DNA from: TMP-86 sp046347195
GTDB taxonomy: Bacteria > Pseudomonadota > Gammaproteobacteria > Steroidobacterales > Steroidobacteraceae
Length of the DNA: 64,000 bases
NCBI GenBank assembly: GCA_046347195.1
Contig: JAXMGQ010000010.1
Coordinates: forward strand, 56,482-120,481
Reading direction: 5' to 3'
Shown here piece after piece: positions 53,514 through 62,883 of the stretch. The notes under the pieces were generated by a model. The model saw nothing but the letters and a program-made list of their open reading frames with translations, was not told the DNA's origin and searched no databases. How positions within the stretch are numbered: the stretch's first letter is position 1; each line of letters opens with the position of its first letter. The translations under genes and the position numbers were made by a program.

Positions 53514-54599
53514 ATGTCTTTGCATGGAACACGCTGGATCATGCGGGAGCGTGCAGCGGCGCTCGAGGCCGTGGAATTCGACGCCTCCCCCGCCGCCGAT
53601 GAGGTGGTAGTGGAAGTCGCCGGCTGCGGCGTCTGCCACACGGACCTCGGCTATCTCTACGACGGCGTGCCGACCAAGCACGCCCTGCCGCTGTGCCTCG
53701 GTCACGAGATCAGCGGCCGCGTGGTCGCGGCCGGTGATGCGGCGCAGGCGTGGATGCAGAGGCCGGTCATCGTCCCGGCGGTCATTCCCTGCGGCCAGTG
53801 CGCCGCCTGCCGCAGCGGGCGCTCGGTGCTGTGTCCCGCGCAGGTCATGCCCGGGAACGATTTTCACGGCGGTTTCGCCACGCATGTCGTCGTGCCGGCG
53901 CGCGGCCTGTGCCCGGTGCCGCTCGAGCGGCTCAGGCCCAGCGGGCTCGAACTCGCCGATGTTTCGGTGGTGGCCGATGCGGTCACCACGCCCTACCAGG
54001 CGCTGACCCAGGCCGGCGTACAGAGTGGCGACCTCGTCATCATCAACGGCGTGGGCGGGGTGGGCGGCTTCTGCACCCAGATCGCGCACGCCCTCGGTGC
54101 CACGGTGGTGGCCATCGACGTGCGTGAGGAGAAGCTCGCGCCGCTGGCCGGTCACGCCGCCGCGCTGACCCTCAACGCCGCGAAGCTCGAGTTCCGCGAC
54201 CTGAAGGGCGCGATCCAGTCCTTCGCCAAGGCCCATGGGCTGCCCGATCGCTCGCAGTGGTACATCTTCGAGTGCTCCGGTACCCGCGCCGGCCAGGAGA
54301 CCGCCTTCAACCTGCTCAATCGCGGCGGTACGCTCGGCGTCGTGGGCTTCACCAGCGACAAGGTGAACATCCGGCTCTCCAACCTCATGGCCCACCACGC
54401 ACGCGCCTTGGGCAACTGGGGCTGCGCACCGGAACTGTATCCGCCGACGCTCGAACTGGTGCTCGAGGGCAAGGTGCGGCTCACCGGCTTCATTGAGCGC
54501 CATCCGCTCGCGGACATCAACCGCGTGATCGAGGCCGCTCACGCCGGCGGCCTGCAGCGCCGTGCGATTCTGGTACCACAGGGGGCGAAGTCCGCATGA
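53514..54599 (+). CDS. had: 6-hydroxycyclohex-1-ene-1-carbonyl-CoA dehydrogenase (Had)
   Basis: 361 aa zinc alcohol dehydrogenase. Catalytic zinc CGVCHTDLGYL at about 38 and GHEISG at about 64, structural zinc CGQCAACRSGRSVLC at about 93, NAD loop INGVGGVGGFCTQIAHALG at about 180, and ECSGTRAGQETAFNLL. FHGGFATHVVVPARGLCPVP is typical of Had. It oxidises the hydroxyl made by Dch. Start at 53514 gives MSLHGTRWIMRER; the open frame upstream crosses the promoter. Confidence 0.9.
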   Translation: MSLHGTRWIMRERAAALEAVEFDASPAADEVVVEVAGCGVCHTDLGYLYDGVPTKHALPLCLGHEISGRVVAAGDAAQAWMQRPVIVPAVIPCGQCAACRSGRSVLCPAQVMPGNDFHGGFATHVVVPARGLCPVPLERLRPSGLELADVSVVADAVTTPYQALTQAGVQSGDLVIINGVGGVGGFCTQIAHALGATVVAIDVREEKLAPLAGHAAALTLNAAKLEFRDLKGAIQSFAKAHGLPDRSQWYIFECSGTRAGQETAFNLLNRGGTLGVVGFTSDKVNIRLSNLMAHHARALGNWGCAPELYPPTLELVLEGKVRLTGFIERHPLADINRVIEAAHAGGLQRRAILVPQGAKSA

Positions 54600-55363
54600 G
54601 CGAGCCGCTGCGCAGCTGGCTCGAGGCCGACGGCCGACTGTTGCGACTGCGGCTCGACCGGCCCAAGGCCAATATCGTCGATGCCGCGATGATCACCGCA
54701 CTGCAGGCGGCGCTGGAGGCCCACCTCCCGCGCCGTGAACTGCTCGCCGTCCTGCTCGATGCGGAAGGGCCGCACTTCAGCTTCGGGGCCTCGGTGCAGG
54801 AACACCTGCCGGCGAGCTGCGCTGCGATGCTCGCGAGCCTGCACCGGCTGGTCCTGACCATCGCCGCCTCGCCCGTACCAGTGCTCGCCGCGGTACGTGG
54901 CCAATGCCTTGGTGGAGGCCTGGAAGTCGCGCTGGCTTGCCACCTGATCTTCGTCGCAGGCGATGCGACGCTCGGCCAGCCGGAAATGCAGCTCGGCGTG
55001 TTCGCGCCGGCCGCGTCCTGCCTGCTGCCCGGCCTGATCGGACCGCAGCGCGCCTTCGACCTGCTCGTCTCGGGCCGATCGATCAGCGGCGCGCAGGCAG
55101 CCGCCTGGGGCCTTGCGACGGATGGCGGAGCCGATCCGCAGGCTGCGGCGCTCGCGTATTTCGAGGCGCATCTCGCGGGCAAGAGCGGCGCCGCACTGCG
55201 ACAGGCGGTGCGTGCTGCCCGTGGCGCCGACGTCGAGCGATTGCGCCAGCGCCTCGCGGAAGTCGAGCGGCAGTATCTGGAGGAACTGATGGCAACGCGG
55301 GACGCGGTCGAGGGCCTGGAAGCCTTCCTCGCGCGGCGCGCGCCTCGCTGGGAGCATCGATGA
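54596..55363 (+). CDS. dch: Cyclohexa-1,5-diene-1-carbonyl-CoA hydratase (Dch)
   Basis: 255 aa crotonase, ATG overlapping the had stop by four bases. LRLDRPKANIVDAAMITALQ, EGPHFSFGASVQEHLPASCA, AVRGQCLGGGLEVALACHLI, LGQPEMQLGVFAPAASCLLP. The EHLP and FAPAASCLLP features are those of Dch. It adds water to the Bcr product. Intact. Confidence 0.9.
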   Translation: MSEPLRSWLEADGRLLRLRLDRPKANIVDAAMITALQAALEAHLPRRELLAVLLDAEGPHFSFGASVQEHLPASCAAMLASLHRLVLTIAASPVPVLAAVRGQCLGGGLEVALACHLIFVAGDATLGQPEMQLGVFAPAASCLLPGLIGPQRAFDLLVSGRSISGAQAAAWGLATDGGADPQAAALAYFEAHLAGKSGAALRQAVRAARGADVERLRQRLAEVERQYLEELMATRDAVEGLEAFLARRAPRWEHR

Positions 55364-55397
55364 CCGCCGGCTGATGCCGGCGACATCGGGGACTGGC

Positions 55398-56252
55398 ATG
55401 ATCGTGTTGGACAAGCTGATGAACTACCGGATACCGGAAGTTCGTCAGGTGCTGGGCCCGAAGGACGCGAGCCTCTATGCGCTCTGCGTGGGGCTCGGCC
55501 AGGACCCGATGGACGAGCGGCAGCTCGAGTACGTCGACTACCAACGGTGCACCCGGGCCATGCCGTCCCAGGCACTCGTGGCGGCGCATCCGCATTTCTG
55601 GATGGCAGCTCCGGAGACCGGCATCGATGCACGACAATTGGTGCACGGCGAGCAGGGTCTCATCCTCCACCGCCCGATGCCGGTCCAGGGAGAACTGGTC
55701 GGTCGCACGCGCATCGAAGGCGTCGTCGACAAGGGCGAGGGGAAGGGTGCGCTGCTGTATTGGTCGAAGACACTGTTCGATGCGGCGACGGACGAGCCGG
55801 TCGCCACCGCGGAGAGCACGACCTTCCTGCGCGCGGATGGAGGCTTCGGAGGACCGAGTGGACCGGTCCGTGCGCCGGATCCGGTCCCAGATTCACCGCC
55901 CGATGCCATCGTCGAGCTCGCAACGAGAACGGAACAGGCGCTCTTCTACCGGCTGAATGGGGATTACAATCCGCTGCACGCCAACCCTGCGGCCGCCCGA
56001 AGGGCGGGATTCCCGCGACCGATTCTCCACGGCCTCTGCACGTTCGGGGTGGTGTGTCATGCCTTGCTGAGAGCGGTTTGCGACTACGATGCCGCACGCC
56101 TGAGGACGATGCGGCTTCGCTTCACCGCACCCGTGGTGCCGGGCGAGACCATCCGGACGGAAGTCTGGAAGTCAGGTGCTTTCCGGGCGCGGGTGGTGGA
56201 ACGCAATGCAGTCGTCGTGGACAACGGATCGTTTGCGATGGTTGCCGGGTGA
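55398..56252 (+). CDS. MaoC-family two-hotdog enoyl-CoA hydratase (hydratase 2)
   Basis: 284 aa from MIVLDKLMNYRIPEV; an ATG at 55374 is possible. N-terminal half YALCVGLGQDPMDERQLEYV (degenerate hotdog), C-terminal half FYRLNGDYNPLHANPAAARR and AGFPRPILHGLCTFGV with the Asp-x4-His catalytic pair. Same layout as peroxisomal MFE-2 hydratase. It may hydrate an unsaturated CoA ester from the ring-opened chain or a steroid side chain. Last gene of the had operon. Confidence 0.8.
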   Translation: MIVLDKLMNYRIPEVRQVLGPKDASLYALCVGLGQDPMDERQLEYVDYQRCTRAMPSQALVAAHPHFWMAAPETGIDARQLVHGEQGLILHRPMPVQGELVGRTRIEGVVDKGEGKGALLYWSKTLFDAATDEPVATAESTTFLRADGGFGGPSGPVRAPDPVPDSPPDAIVELATRTEQALFYRLNGDYNPLHANPAAARRAGFPRPILHGLCTFGVVCHALLRAVCDYDAARLRTMRLRFTAPVVPGETIRTEVWKSGAFRARVVERNAVVVDNGSFAMVAG

Positions 56253-56294
56253 TCGCGAGTCGGGCACATCAATGGCTGTGCATTGCTCAACCGA

Positions 56295-57671
56295 TCAGAC
56301 GAAGCGGCCGTAATCATTATAGATGTCGGGGTGGCTGACTTGTCCTGGGTACGGGTGAGGAAGTCCGTCAGCGAGCAGAAACTGTTCAACCGTGATTCCC
56401 TTGACAGTAGAGGACTGAAACTCCCCATTACTGATGACGAGCAGCTTGCGCTTCGGAAACATCTTCGCAAACCATCCGAATTCCATCGGACCTGATCGAC
56501 CTGCTTTCACTTCGTAGAGGTTCTCGTACGCATCGACGAAATCGATTTCGTGCTCCTTCGACGCCCAGAACCACAGAGCCTCCGGATCCTCGACACCAGC
56601 AATGCACTGCCGCCGGAAGAGTTCCTGAGCGACGAGCCACTCGATCCATTTCGCCCGCTCCTGGGGCACGATGGCGTCGAAATCGCTGATGTGCGCCATT
56701 CTGTTCGGACTGAATGCCAGCGCGACAGACAAGTTGACGAAATGAAACTTCGCCGGTCGGCGCTGGAGCGGCACACGCTTGTCGGCATCCCATTGATGCG
56801 ACGGAACGACTGCCAGCAGGTCCGACAACTGCTCGACGTACTCGGCGGCAATCGTATTGTTGGCGAGACCGGACTCACGCGCGAGCTTGAGATACCCTGT
56901 TCGCGAGCCGCCCTGAACAAACAGGGTCCGCATCAATGCGAGCAGGAATTGTCGTGAGCGCCCGCTTCTGACCAGTTCGCCAATGATCCAGTCACGAATC
57001 ATGTCGAAGAAATATTCCGGTATTCGCTCGCGTTGCCGGATCTCCATCGCTGCAACAGGTGACCCACCGCTCAACAGGTAGGCCTTCCACGCATCATTAC
57101 CCAGCTCGTCATGAAACTGAGCGTGGAAGTCCTTGTACGACACCCCTGTGAACAAGTAGTCGGTCCGCGTGAGCTTCCCCTTCCTGCCTGGAAGCCGCTC
57201 AGAACCGCGACGGATGTCAGCCGCTCTTGAACCCGTCGTCACGACGAGAACGTTGCGGAGCTGGCCTCGGTCGGCGATGCGTTTCAGCGCGCGTTCCCAA
57301 CCTGGTATGGCGGATATCTCGTCGATGAACAGCCGCCGCACCGCGATGTTGGGCCGGAACAGAGAGATGACCTCCAACACCCGTGTTTCGAGTTCGTCCG
57401 CGTCGGTGATATCGTCACCGTTCAGAAAATACGCCGAGCCGGCGCCAAACTCTTCCAGGGTTTGCCTCAATTCCAGCTCGAGCCAGGTACTTTTTCCAAA
57501 TTGTCGTGGGCCTCGAATCAGGATGATTCCGGCTTCCGTCGGAAGCTCGTCGAGTCCGAAACCAAAGCGAAACGTGCAGGGTTGGTCGCGGTACTCCGTG
57601 ATCTTTGGCCAAAGGTCGTCCCGTTCGATCTCACCTTTTGAAAACAGTGTGTTACGATCATTAACGTTCAT
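56295..57671 (-). CDS. AAA-family ATPase with DUF4143
   Basis: 458 aa. Walker A GPRQFGKST at 54-62, Walker B-like RRLFIDEISAIPGWERALKR, GSRAADIRRGSERLPGRKGK, and a C-terminal DUF4143 nuclease-like region (ALWFWASKEHEIDFVDAYEN, LYEVKAGRS). Such proteins are scattered as single accessory genes of unknown role, possibly in defence or DNA handling. The gene starts inside a block of AACGTT repeats. Composition is less GC-rich than its neighbours, which suggests transfer. Confidence 0.8.
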   Translation of the reverse strand: MNVNDRNTLFSKGEIERDDLWPKITEYRDQPCTFRFGFGLDELPTEAGIILIRGPRQFGKSTWLELELRQTLEEFGAGSAYFLNGDDITDADELETRVLEVISLFRPNIAVRRLFIDEISAIPGWERALKRIADRGQLRNVLVVTTGSRAADIRRGSERLPGRKGKLTRTDYLFTGVSYKDFHAQFHDELGNDAWKAYLLSGGSPVAAMEIRQRERIPEYFFDMIRDWIIGELVRSGRSRQFLLALMRTLFVQGGSRTGYLKLARESGLANNTIAAEYVEQLSDLLAVVPSHQWDADKRVPLQRRPAKFHFVNLSVALAFSPNRMAHISDFDAIVPQERAKWIEWLVAQELFRRQCIAGVEDPEALWFWASKEHEIDFVDAYENLYEVKAGRSGPMEFGWFAKMFPKRKLLVISNGEFQSSTVKGITVEQFLLADGLPHPYPGQVSHPDIYNDYGRFV

Positions 57672-57705
57672 AACGTTAATTATATTAACGTCTTCAACGT
57701 TAATG
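57661..57705. promoter_or_regulatory. Four AACGTT-type half-sites around the start of the DUF4143 ATPase gene
   Basis: AACGTT or AACGTC cores start at 57663, 57672, 57687 and 57696, spaced 9, 15 and 9, so the block is symmetric. The centre is ACGTTAAT-TAT-ATTAACGT (57673-57691), a perfect 8-bp dyad. The ATPase ATG (57671) is within the block, which suggests autoregulation or a regulator outside the window. Confidence 0.55.
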
Positions 57706-57856
57706 TCAAGACGGCTGTCGTGAATACCTTTCGCGATTATTCCATCAAGTACCTGGATTCCACTGCGGCGATTTTCGCTGTGACAGCTTCTGCAATGGGA
57801 AGACGACCATTTGTACTATCGACGTTCTCAGGCAGGGCTGACAAGCTGGCCCGGTG

Positions 57857-59861
57857 ATGGATCTCACCGTCGCCACCATTCGGGATTTGCGCGCAGCGCT
57901 GGATGCAGGCACGTTGACCTGCGTCGAGCTGGTCGGGCTGTACCTGAACCGGATTGGTCACTATGACCGCCACGGCATTTGCCTGAATGCCGTCCCGGTG
58001 CTCAACCCGCGGGTGTTCGAGGAGGCGCGCGCCTCTGACCGCCGCCGTGAGACTGGCAAAGCGCTGGGTCCGCTGGATGGCATTCCCTATCTCGCCAAGG
58101 ACAGCTACGCGGCGGCGGGACTGACGGTCGCCGCCGGGTCTCTCGCCTTTGAAAACCTGGTTGCGCAAAGGGACTCCTTCGCCATCGAGCGCCTACGTGC
58201 GGCCGGTGCCATCCTGATCGGTCTCACCAACATGCCACCCATGGCGGCGGGCGGCATGCAGCGCGGGCTGTATGGGCGCGCCGAGAGTCCTTTCAACGCC
58301 GCCTATCTGACGGCGGCCTTTGCCTCCGGGTCCTCCAATGGATCGGGGTCCGGAACGGCGGCCTGCTTCGGCGCATTCAGTCTCGCAGAAGAAACCTGGC
58401 CTTCGGGTCGCGCGCCAGCCTCCAACAACGGACTGTGCGCGTACACGCCCTCGCGCGGCCCGATTTCCATCCGCGGCAACTGGCCGCTGATCGCCACCAT
58501 GGACGCGGTGGTTCCCTATGCGCGTTGCATGGACGACCTGCTGGAAATACTCAACGCGCTCGTGGTCGAGGATCCACAAACCCGCGGCGACCTGTGGCGC
58601 CAGCAGCGCGCGGTCAAACTGCCGAGTCCAAGCGAGCTCAGGCCGATCGACTTTCTGTCGCTGCGCGACCGGAATGCGCTGGCCGGCAAGCGCATCGGTG
58701 TATCGAAGATGTACATCAACAAGGACAACGGCACGGCACGGCCCATCGCAACCCGGCACAGCATCCTTCAGCTATGGTCGCTGGCCGAGCGCGAGCTGCG
58801 GGACTTGGGCGCGCAGATCGTCGAAGTCGACTTTCCCGCCGTGACCAATTACGAGAAACCCGCCGGCGATGCCGGCTCGCTGGTTGGCCGTGGGCTGATT
58901 CCAAAGGAATATCCGCCCTCGGAAGGTTGGCATCTGGTCATGCACTCCTGGGACGATTTCCTGCGTGCGAACGGCGATGAGCACCTGTCCAGCCTTGCGC
59001 AAGTCGATGGCGCGCAGATCTTCCCGCTCATCCCCGGCGCGCTACCAGACTTGTACGAAGGCATTCCGGATTTCGCCAAGCTGACCGACGCCGCGCGCGA
59101 AGGCGTGAAGACGCTGGATGAGATTCCGTTCCTCGAAGAAGGGTTGAAAGGCCTGGAGCAGGCGCGCCGCATCGACCTGGAAAACTGGATGGACGAACTG
59201 GGACTCGATGCCCTCGTGTTTCCTGCTGTCGCCGACGTCGCGCCGGCCGACAGCGACTACAACCCGCTTTCCAGCATGCCGCGTGGCGCAACGGCGTGTG
59301 GGTTGCCAATGGCAAACTGCGCCATCCGGCACCTGGGCATTCCTCACCATCACCACCTGCATGGGGGTGATGGAAGATACGCGCATGCCTGTGGGCCTTA
59401 CGTTTGCCGGACGCGCCTACGATGACAACGCGCTGCTGCGTTACGCTTACGCGTTCGAGCAGAGCCATGCGCGGCGCGCCGTGCCAGTGCGCACGCCGCC
59501 GCTCGCCGGCGAATGCATCGCGCGCGGCGAAGCGCGGCTACGGCACACCAGCAGCGGCGAACTGCAACTGCGCTGGCGCGCCGAAGTCCTCCCCCTAACG
59601 ACGGAAGGATTCATTCCCATCGACATCGCCGGCGATGCGCCCGCCGCGGTCACCCAGGTGTCAGTGTTCGTGAATGGCGCGCCGGTGGCGGTTCGGCGGC
59701 AGGGCGATGTGTGGAATGCCCGCGTCTTGCTGCCACGGGACATGCATTACCACCTTCACAGCCGCTGGCGCGGGCCTTACGGATCGCTGGTCGTCTTGCT
59801 GATGACCACGGCCGGCGGCGCGGTGAGCGGCGATTATCAAATCGTCGGAGGGATAGCGTAA
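57857..59861 (+). pseudogene. Amidase-signature enzyme with frameshifts near 59280-59350
   Basis: About 665 aa if repaired. GIPYLAKDSYAAAGLTVAAG holds the catalytic Lys; AFASGSSNGSGSGTAACFGA the Ser-cis-Ser. The frame is lost after YNPLSSMPRG, and the tail CMGVMEDTRMPVGLTFAGRA with HARRAVPVRTPPLAGECIAR lies in another frame. Several small indels are needed around 59295-59350. After the amidase core there is an extra ~120-residue beta-rich tail (VTQVSVFVNGAPVAVRRQGD). Substrate unknown. Confidence 0.72.
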
Positions 59862-60036
59862 AGGGCAGCGCGCTCGTCAAGGAAGGGTTACCTGGGCGGA
59901 GATCACCGGCCGACTCGGCTAGTCGCCACCAGGGATCAGATATGGGGCACGATCTCATGAGGTGGGGCTCGAGCATGCCGATTCAGATTCAGGTCGAGAT
60001 CCCGTATATTCCGAGCAGGTTCAAGCAGGGCGGCTC

Positions 60037-60723
60037 ATGGATTCGTTCTCCCCGCACGTGGAAATTCTACCGCCGCCGCAGCGTCAGTTGTGGCTCGAGC
60101 TGGCCGAACTTCCCGCGGAGTTTGTCCTGTACGTTGGAACGGCGCTGGCGTTGCATCTGGGGCATCGGCAATCCGTCGACTTTGATTTTTTCGCGCTCTG
60201 CGACCTGGATCTCGATCGGATCGCGGCGGACATTCCATTTCTCGCTGATGCCAGCATCACTCAGCGCGAGAGAAATACCTTGAGTGTCATCGTGAATCGG
60301 GAAGGGCCCGTGAAAGTCTCGTTTTTTGGTGTTCCCAGATTGCGGCAGTTGGCACCTCCGCTGGTCGTTGAAACGAATGGCCTGAAGGTTGCCTCCCTGC
60401 TGGATCTGGCAGGAACCAAGGCATCCGTCGTACAGGTCCGAGCGGAGGCCAAGGATTACGTTGACATCGATGCGTTGCTGCAAGATGGCCGTATCCATCT
60501 GCCGCTTGCGCTGTCGGCCGCCCAAGCGATCTATGGAAAATCCTTCAATCCGCAGATTACGCTCAAGGCCTTGTCGTACTTCGGGGAAGGGGACCTTCAT
60601 CGATTGCCTGATCAGATGAAAAACCGGCTTGCCGCCGCTGCGCAGATGGTCGATCTCGACCAATTGCCTGACCTGCAGCACCTGTCGCCGTCGGGCGGCC
60701 AGCATCCGAGTGTCGACAAATGA
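60037..60723 (+). CDS. AbiEii/AbiGii-like nucleotidyltransferase
   Basis: 228 aa from MDSFSPHVEILPP. The NTase signature is VGTALALHLGHRQSVDFDFF at 33-52, with Asp48 and Asp50 as metal ligands, then LKVASLLDLAGTKASVVQVR and AKDYVDIDALL. AbiEii-type proteins are toxins of type IV toxin-antitoxin systems. Here the second gene overlaps by ATGA and is small; no classical AbiEi antitoxin is present upstream. Confidence 0.75.
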   Translation: MDSFSPHVEILPPPQRQLWLELAELPAEFVLYVGTALALHLGHRQSVDFDFFALCDLDLDRIAADIPFLADASITQRERNTLSVIVNREGPVKVSFFGVPRLRQLAPPLVVETNGLKVASLLDLAGTKASVVQVRAEAKDYVDIDALLQDGRIHLPLALSAAQAIYGKSFNPQITLKALSYFGEGDLHRLPDQMKNRLAAAAQMVDLDQLPDLQHLSPSGGQHPSVDK

Positions 60724-61016
60724 AGCCAATTCCCCTCACACCGCTGATTCAACAGTTGGCATCTCGCGTCATCTGGTTCGAACCTGCGCAACAGGCGCTC
60801 GCTGATCCGGTGCGATTTTTGGCTTATGCTCTTGCTTTCGCGCGTCATGAGGATATGCGCGAGATCCGACGGCATGTTTCCGATGATGATTTGCGTGAGG
60901 CGTTGGACAATGCTCCGCCGGGAATCATCGATCCGCGATCGTGGGCGTACTGGAATTCAAAGCTGGGGCGGTATCCGCCGCCACCAATGCGTTCGCGAAC
61001 TTTTGGTGGAGAATGA
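60720..61016 (+). CDS. Small protein, likely partner of the AbiEii-like gene
   Basis: 98 aa, unrecognised. Sequence: WFEPAQQALADPVRFLAYAL, AFARHEDMREIRRHVSDDDL, REALDNAPPGIIDPRSWAYW, then NSKLGRYPPPPMRSR. It is mainly helical with a basic C-terminus. Translation is coupled to the NTase (ATGA overlap), so it probably works with it, as antitoxin or cofactor. The pairing is inferred. Confidence 0.55.
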   Translation: MKPIPLTPLIQQLASRVIWFEPAQQALADPVRFLAYALAFARHEDMREIRRHVSDDDLREALDNAPPGIIDPRSWAYWNSKLGRYPPPPMRSRTFGGE

Positions 61017-61049
61017 TCAGTTCTGCTTACCGACACATGGGTTAGGAAT

Positions 61050-61125
<76 letters not shown>

Positions 61126-61165
61126 AAATCAAACATCAAACTTCCACGCTCTCTACATGGAGAGT

Positions 61166-61242
61166 TGGGGTGGACGACGGGACTCGAACCCGCGACAGCC
61201 GGAATCACAATCCGGGACTCTACCAACTGAGCTACGTCCACC
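61166..61242 (-). tRNA. tRNA-His (GTG)
   Basis: 77 bases with the extra 5' G typical of tRNA-His and encoded CCA. Anticodon stem CCGGA/TCCGG, loop TTGTGAT (anticodon GTG). Acceptor GTGGACG/CGTCCAC. Confidence 0.95.
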
Positions 61243-61258
61243 ATCGTCGCCCGTCGTC

Positions 61259-61335
61259 TGGCGCGCCCGGCAGGAATCGAACCTGCAACCGCCGGCTTAG
61301 AAGGCCGGTGCTCTATCCGATTGAGCTACGGGCGC
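61259..61335 (-). tRNA. tRNA-Arg (TCT)
   Basis: 77 bases with encoded CCA. Acceptor GCGCCCG/CGGGCGC, anticodon stem CCGGC/GCCGG, loop CTTCTAA (anticodon TCT, codon AGA). Confidence 0.95.
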
Positions 61336-61337
61336 TT

Positions 61338-61414
61338 TGGTCGGGGCAGAGGGATTCGAACCCCCGACCCTCTGCTCCCAAAGCAGATGCGCTACCAGAC
61401 TGCGCCATGCCCCG
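61338..61414 (-). tRNA. tRNA-Pro (TGG)
   Basis: 77 bases with encoded CCA. Acceptor CGGGGCA/TGCCCCG, anticodon stem TCTGC/GCAGA, loop TTTGGGA (anticodon TGG). Only 2 bases separate it from tRNA-Arg. Read in the - direction the cluster is Pro-Arg-His-Lys, probably one transcript. The 5' flank (61415-61681) has no gene that I can support. Confidence 0.95.
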
Positions 61415-61681
61415 TATCCTTCAGCCCTTCGCCAACGAGCGGGTGCGCAATGCTAACAGGTCCGCGACAGCATGCAACACGCTGCAGCGAATAGCGATGA
61501 AAATCCTTTGTTTTTCGGAGCTTAGGAGAGGCGGTGATAGGTTTGCCCCACCCAGAAGTGATGCTCGAGGAGCCAAGGAGTAAGCCCATGTCTGTTGCAA
61601 AGCGACGCATCGGATTGCAGACCATTGCACCCCAAGGTGTCCATAGGGTGTCCTCGATCCCTGGCCTGATAGTAAGCGTCC

Positions 61682-61834
61682 CAGCGGCTACAGGACCATC
61701 GCGCCATCAGGCGACGGATCGCCTGCATGCTCGGCTTCAAATCCTTCATGAACGCCACCATCGTCCTCGCCGGGATCGAGCGGGCGAACAAGATCAGAAA
61801 ACACCAGTTCAGCCTCGGCAGGGGCCAGCGGTAG
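61682..61834 (+). mobile_element. Remnant of an IS6-like transposase (C-terminal 50 codons)
   Basis: The frame reads QRLQDHRAIRRRIACMLGFK, SFMNATIVLAGIERANKIRK, HQFSLGRGQR-stop. QDHRxIxxRxxxMLGFKSF and the (I/M)RKxQF end match IS6/IS240-type DDE transposases. TAA and TAG lie just upstream in this frame, so only the tail survives. It lies next to the tRNA cluster, a common landing zone. The flank 61835-61963 shows no gene. Confidence 0.55.
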
Positions 61835-61963
61835 CTGGTCCCTGCCCCTCAACGAACTTTGGAGGCGCGCGCTCGCCCATTAGTTGGCCAAATCGCCAAG
61901 ATGCTGATCTGCGGGTCGAAAACCCCTAGATGCAACAGAACCAACGTGTCGGACAGTAGTGAC

Positions 61964-62404
61964 TCACAACATCTCTGCAGCGACGGCCGCCGCCCGGAAT
62001 CTTTTGAGCAGACTAGGATGCAGGGTACCAAGACGAGGCAGCTGGCCGTGCGGCGCGCCCGGAGGGACCGCGAACCAATCGCTGGTGTAGGGCAACACCA
62101 CCCGTTCGCGCAGATTGAACTTGGTGGGAAAACTCAGGCCAGCCAGTTCGTAGGCCGCCGCATCGATCAACGCAATGGCAAACTCACCGGAGTGCAATTT
62201 ATCGACTCGCTGCGAAGTGCCATAGGCCACCAGGATCCGATACAGCGGCGCGTCGGCATCATCAACGGTAATCGCCAAGGCCGGGCGATGCTTAGGCCCT
62301 GGGCTGAGAGCCTTATTTTCCGGAAATGCGCACCAGAGTATGTCGCCCGCAGAGGGCATTCCCCAGCGCGGATCGGGCGCTGCAATGGCAGCGGGACCGG
62401 TCAC
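61964..62404 (-). CDS. PemK/MazF-like toxin
   Basis: 146 aa. MPSAGDILWCAFPENKALSP and KHRPALAITVDDADAPLYRI, then YGTSQRV and FPTKFNLRERVVLPYTSDWF match the PemK/MazF endoribonuclease fold (GDIxxxxFP...K.RPALxI). The ATG overlaps the antitoxin stop (62401-62404). It would cut mRNA when free of the antitoxin. Confidence 0.7.
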   Translation of the reverse strand: MTGPAAIAAPDPRWGMPSAGDILWCAFPENKALSPGPKHRPALAITVDDADAPLYRILVAYGTSQRVDKLHSGEFAIALIDAAAYELAGLSFPTKFNLRERVVLPYTSDWFAVPPGAPHGQLPRLGTLHPSLLKRFRAAAVAAEML

Positions 62405-62715
62405 AACAACGTGGAATTTACCGAGTGAATGTCTTGGCGGCCCGCCAGTCGTCGGATAGTCGACAGTTGCTCGGCGGTGAGCGGCCCGTCGTCGGGCTCA
62501 TACGCAGGCAAAACACTGTCGGCCAGTCGCCGCAGCGCGATGTGCACGACTTGAGTCTCCTTAAGATTAAGCTCAGCAGCAAGCTTGCGCATCGTCGCGC
62601 GGGTCACGCCCAGGATTCCATCCTTGTCGCGAAAACTCACCAGCAACTTTCGGCCGCTGACGACAGCGCGCCTGGCTGGTGCCTTTCGTCTATTTCGGGT
62701 TTGAGTTGTGCTCAC
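62401..62715 (-). CDS. Antitoxin of the PemK-like pair
   Basis: 104 aa, GTG start with AGGAG 7 bases upstream. Basic N-terminus (TRNRRKAPARRAVVSGRK), DNA-binding-like RATMRKLAAELNLKETQVVH, IALRRLADSV, then an acidic tail (PAYEPDDGPLTAEQLST). Gene order antitoxin-toxin and the upstream palindrome are typical of type II systems. Confidence 0.65.
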   Translation of the reverse strand: MSTTQTRNRRKAPARRAVVSGRKLLVSFRDKDGILGVTRATMRKLAAELNLKETQVVHIALRRLADSVLPAYEPDDGPLTAEQLSTIRRLAGRQDIHSVNSTLL

Positions 62716-62730
62716 GGCTGATCTCCTGAA

Positions 62731-62751
62731 GATATATATAAACTATATATC
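62731..62751. promoter_or_regulatory. Palindrome GATATATA-N5-TATATATC upstream of the antitoxin
   Basis: Perfect 8-bp arms, 16 bases before the antitoxin start codon. It likely covers the -10 and is the site for autorepression by the toxin-antitoxin complex. The region 62716-62900 is strongly AT-rich against a GC-rich background. Confidence 0.55.
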
Positions 62752-62883
62752 AAGTCCAGCAATCTATCATCAAGGCATGCAGGCGGACTTCCTCAAAAGG
62801 TGTCCACCAGATCTAGAGACCTTCGTAGATTATTCTCTTAAGTTATTTATTTTTATAGAGAAAATTTTTAGTAAGTCAGAAGA

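Noticed and set aside
61534..61929. A 131-codon open frame next to the tRNAs
   Set aside because: It runs in a different frame over the IS6-like remnant and has no family features.
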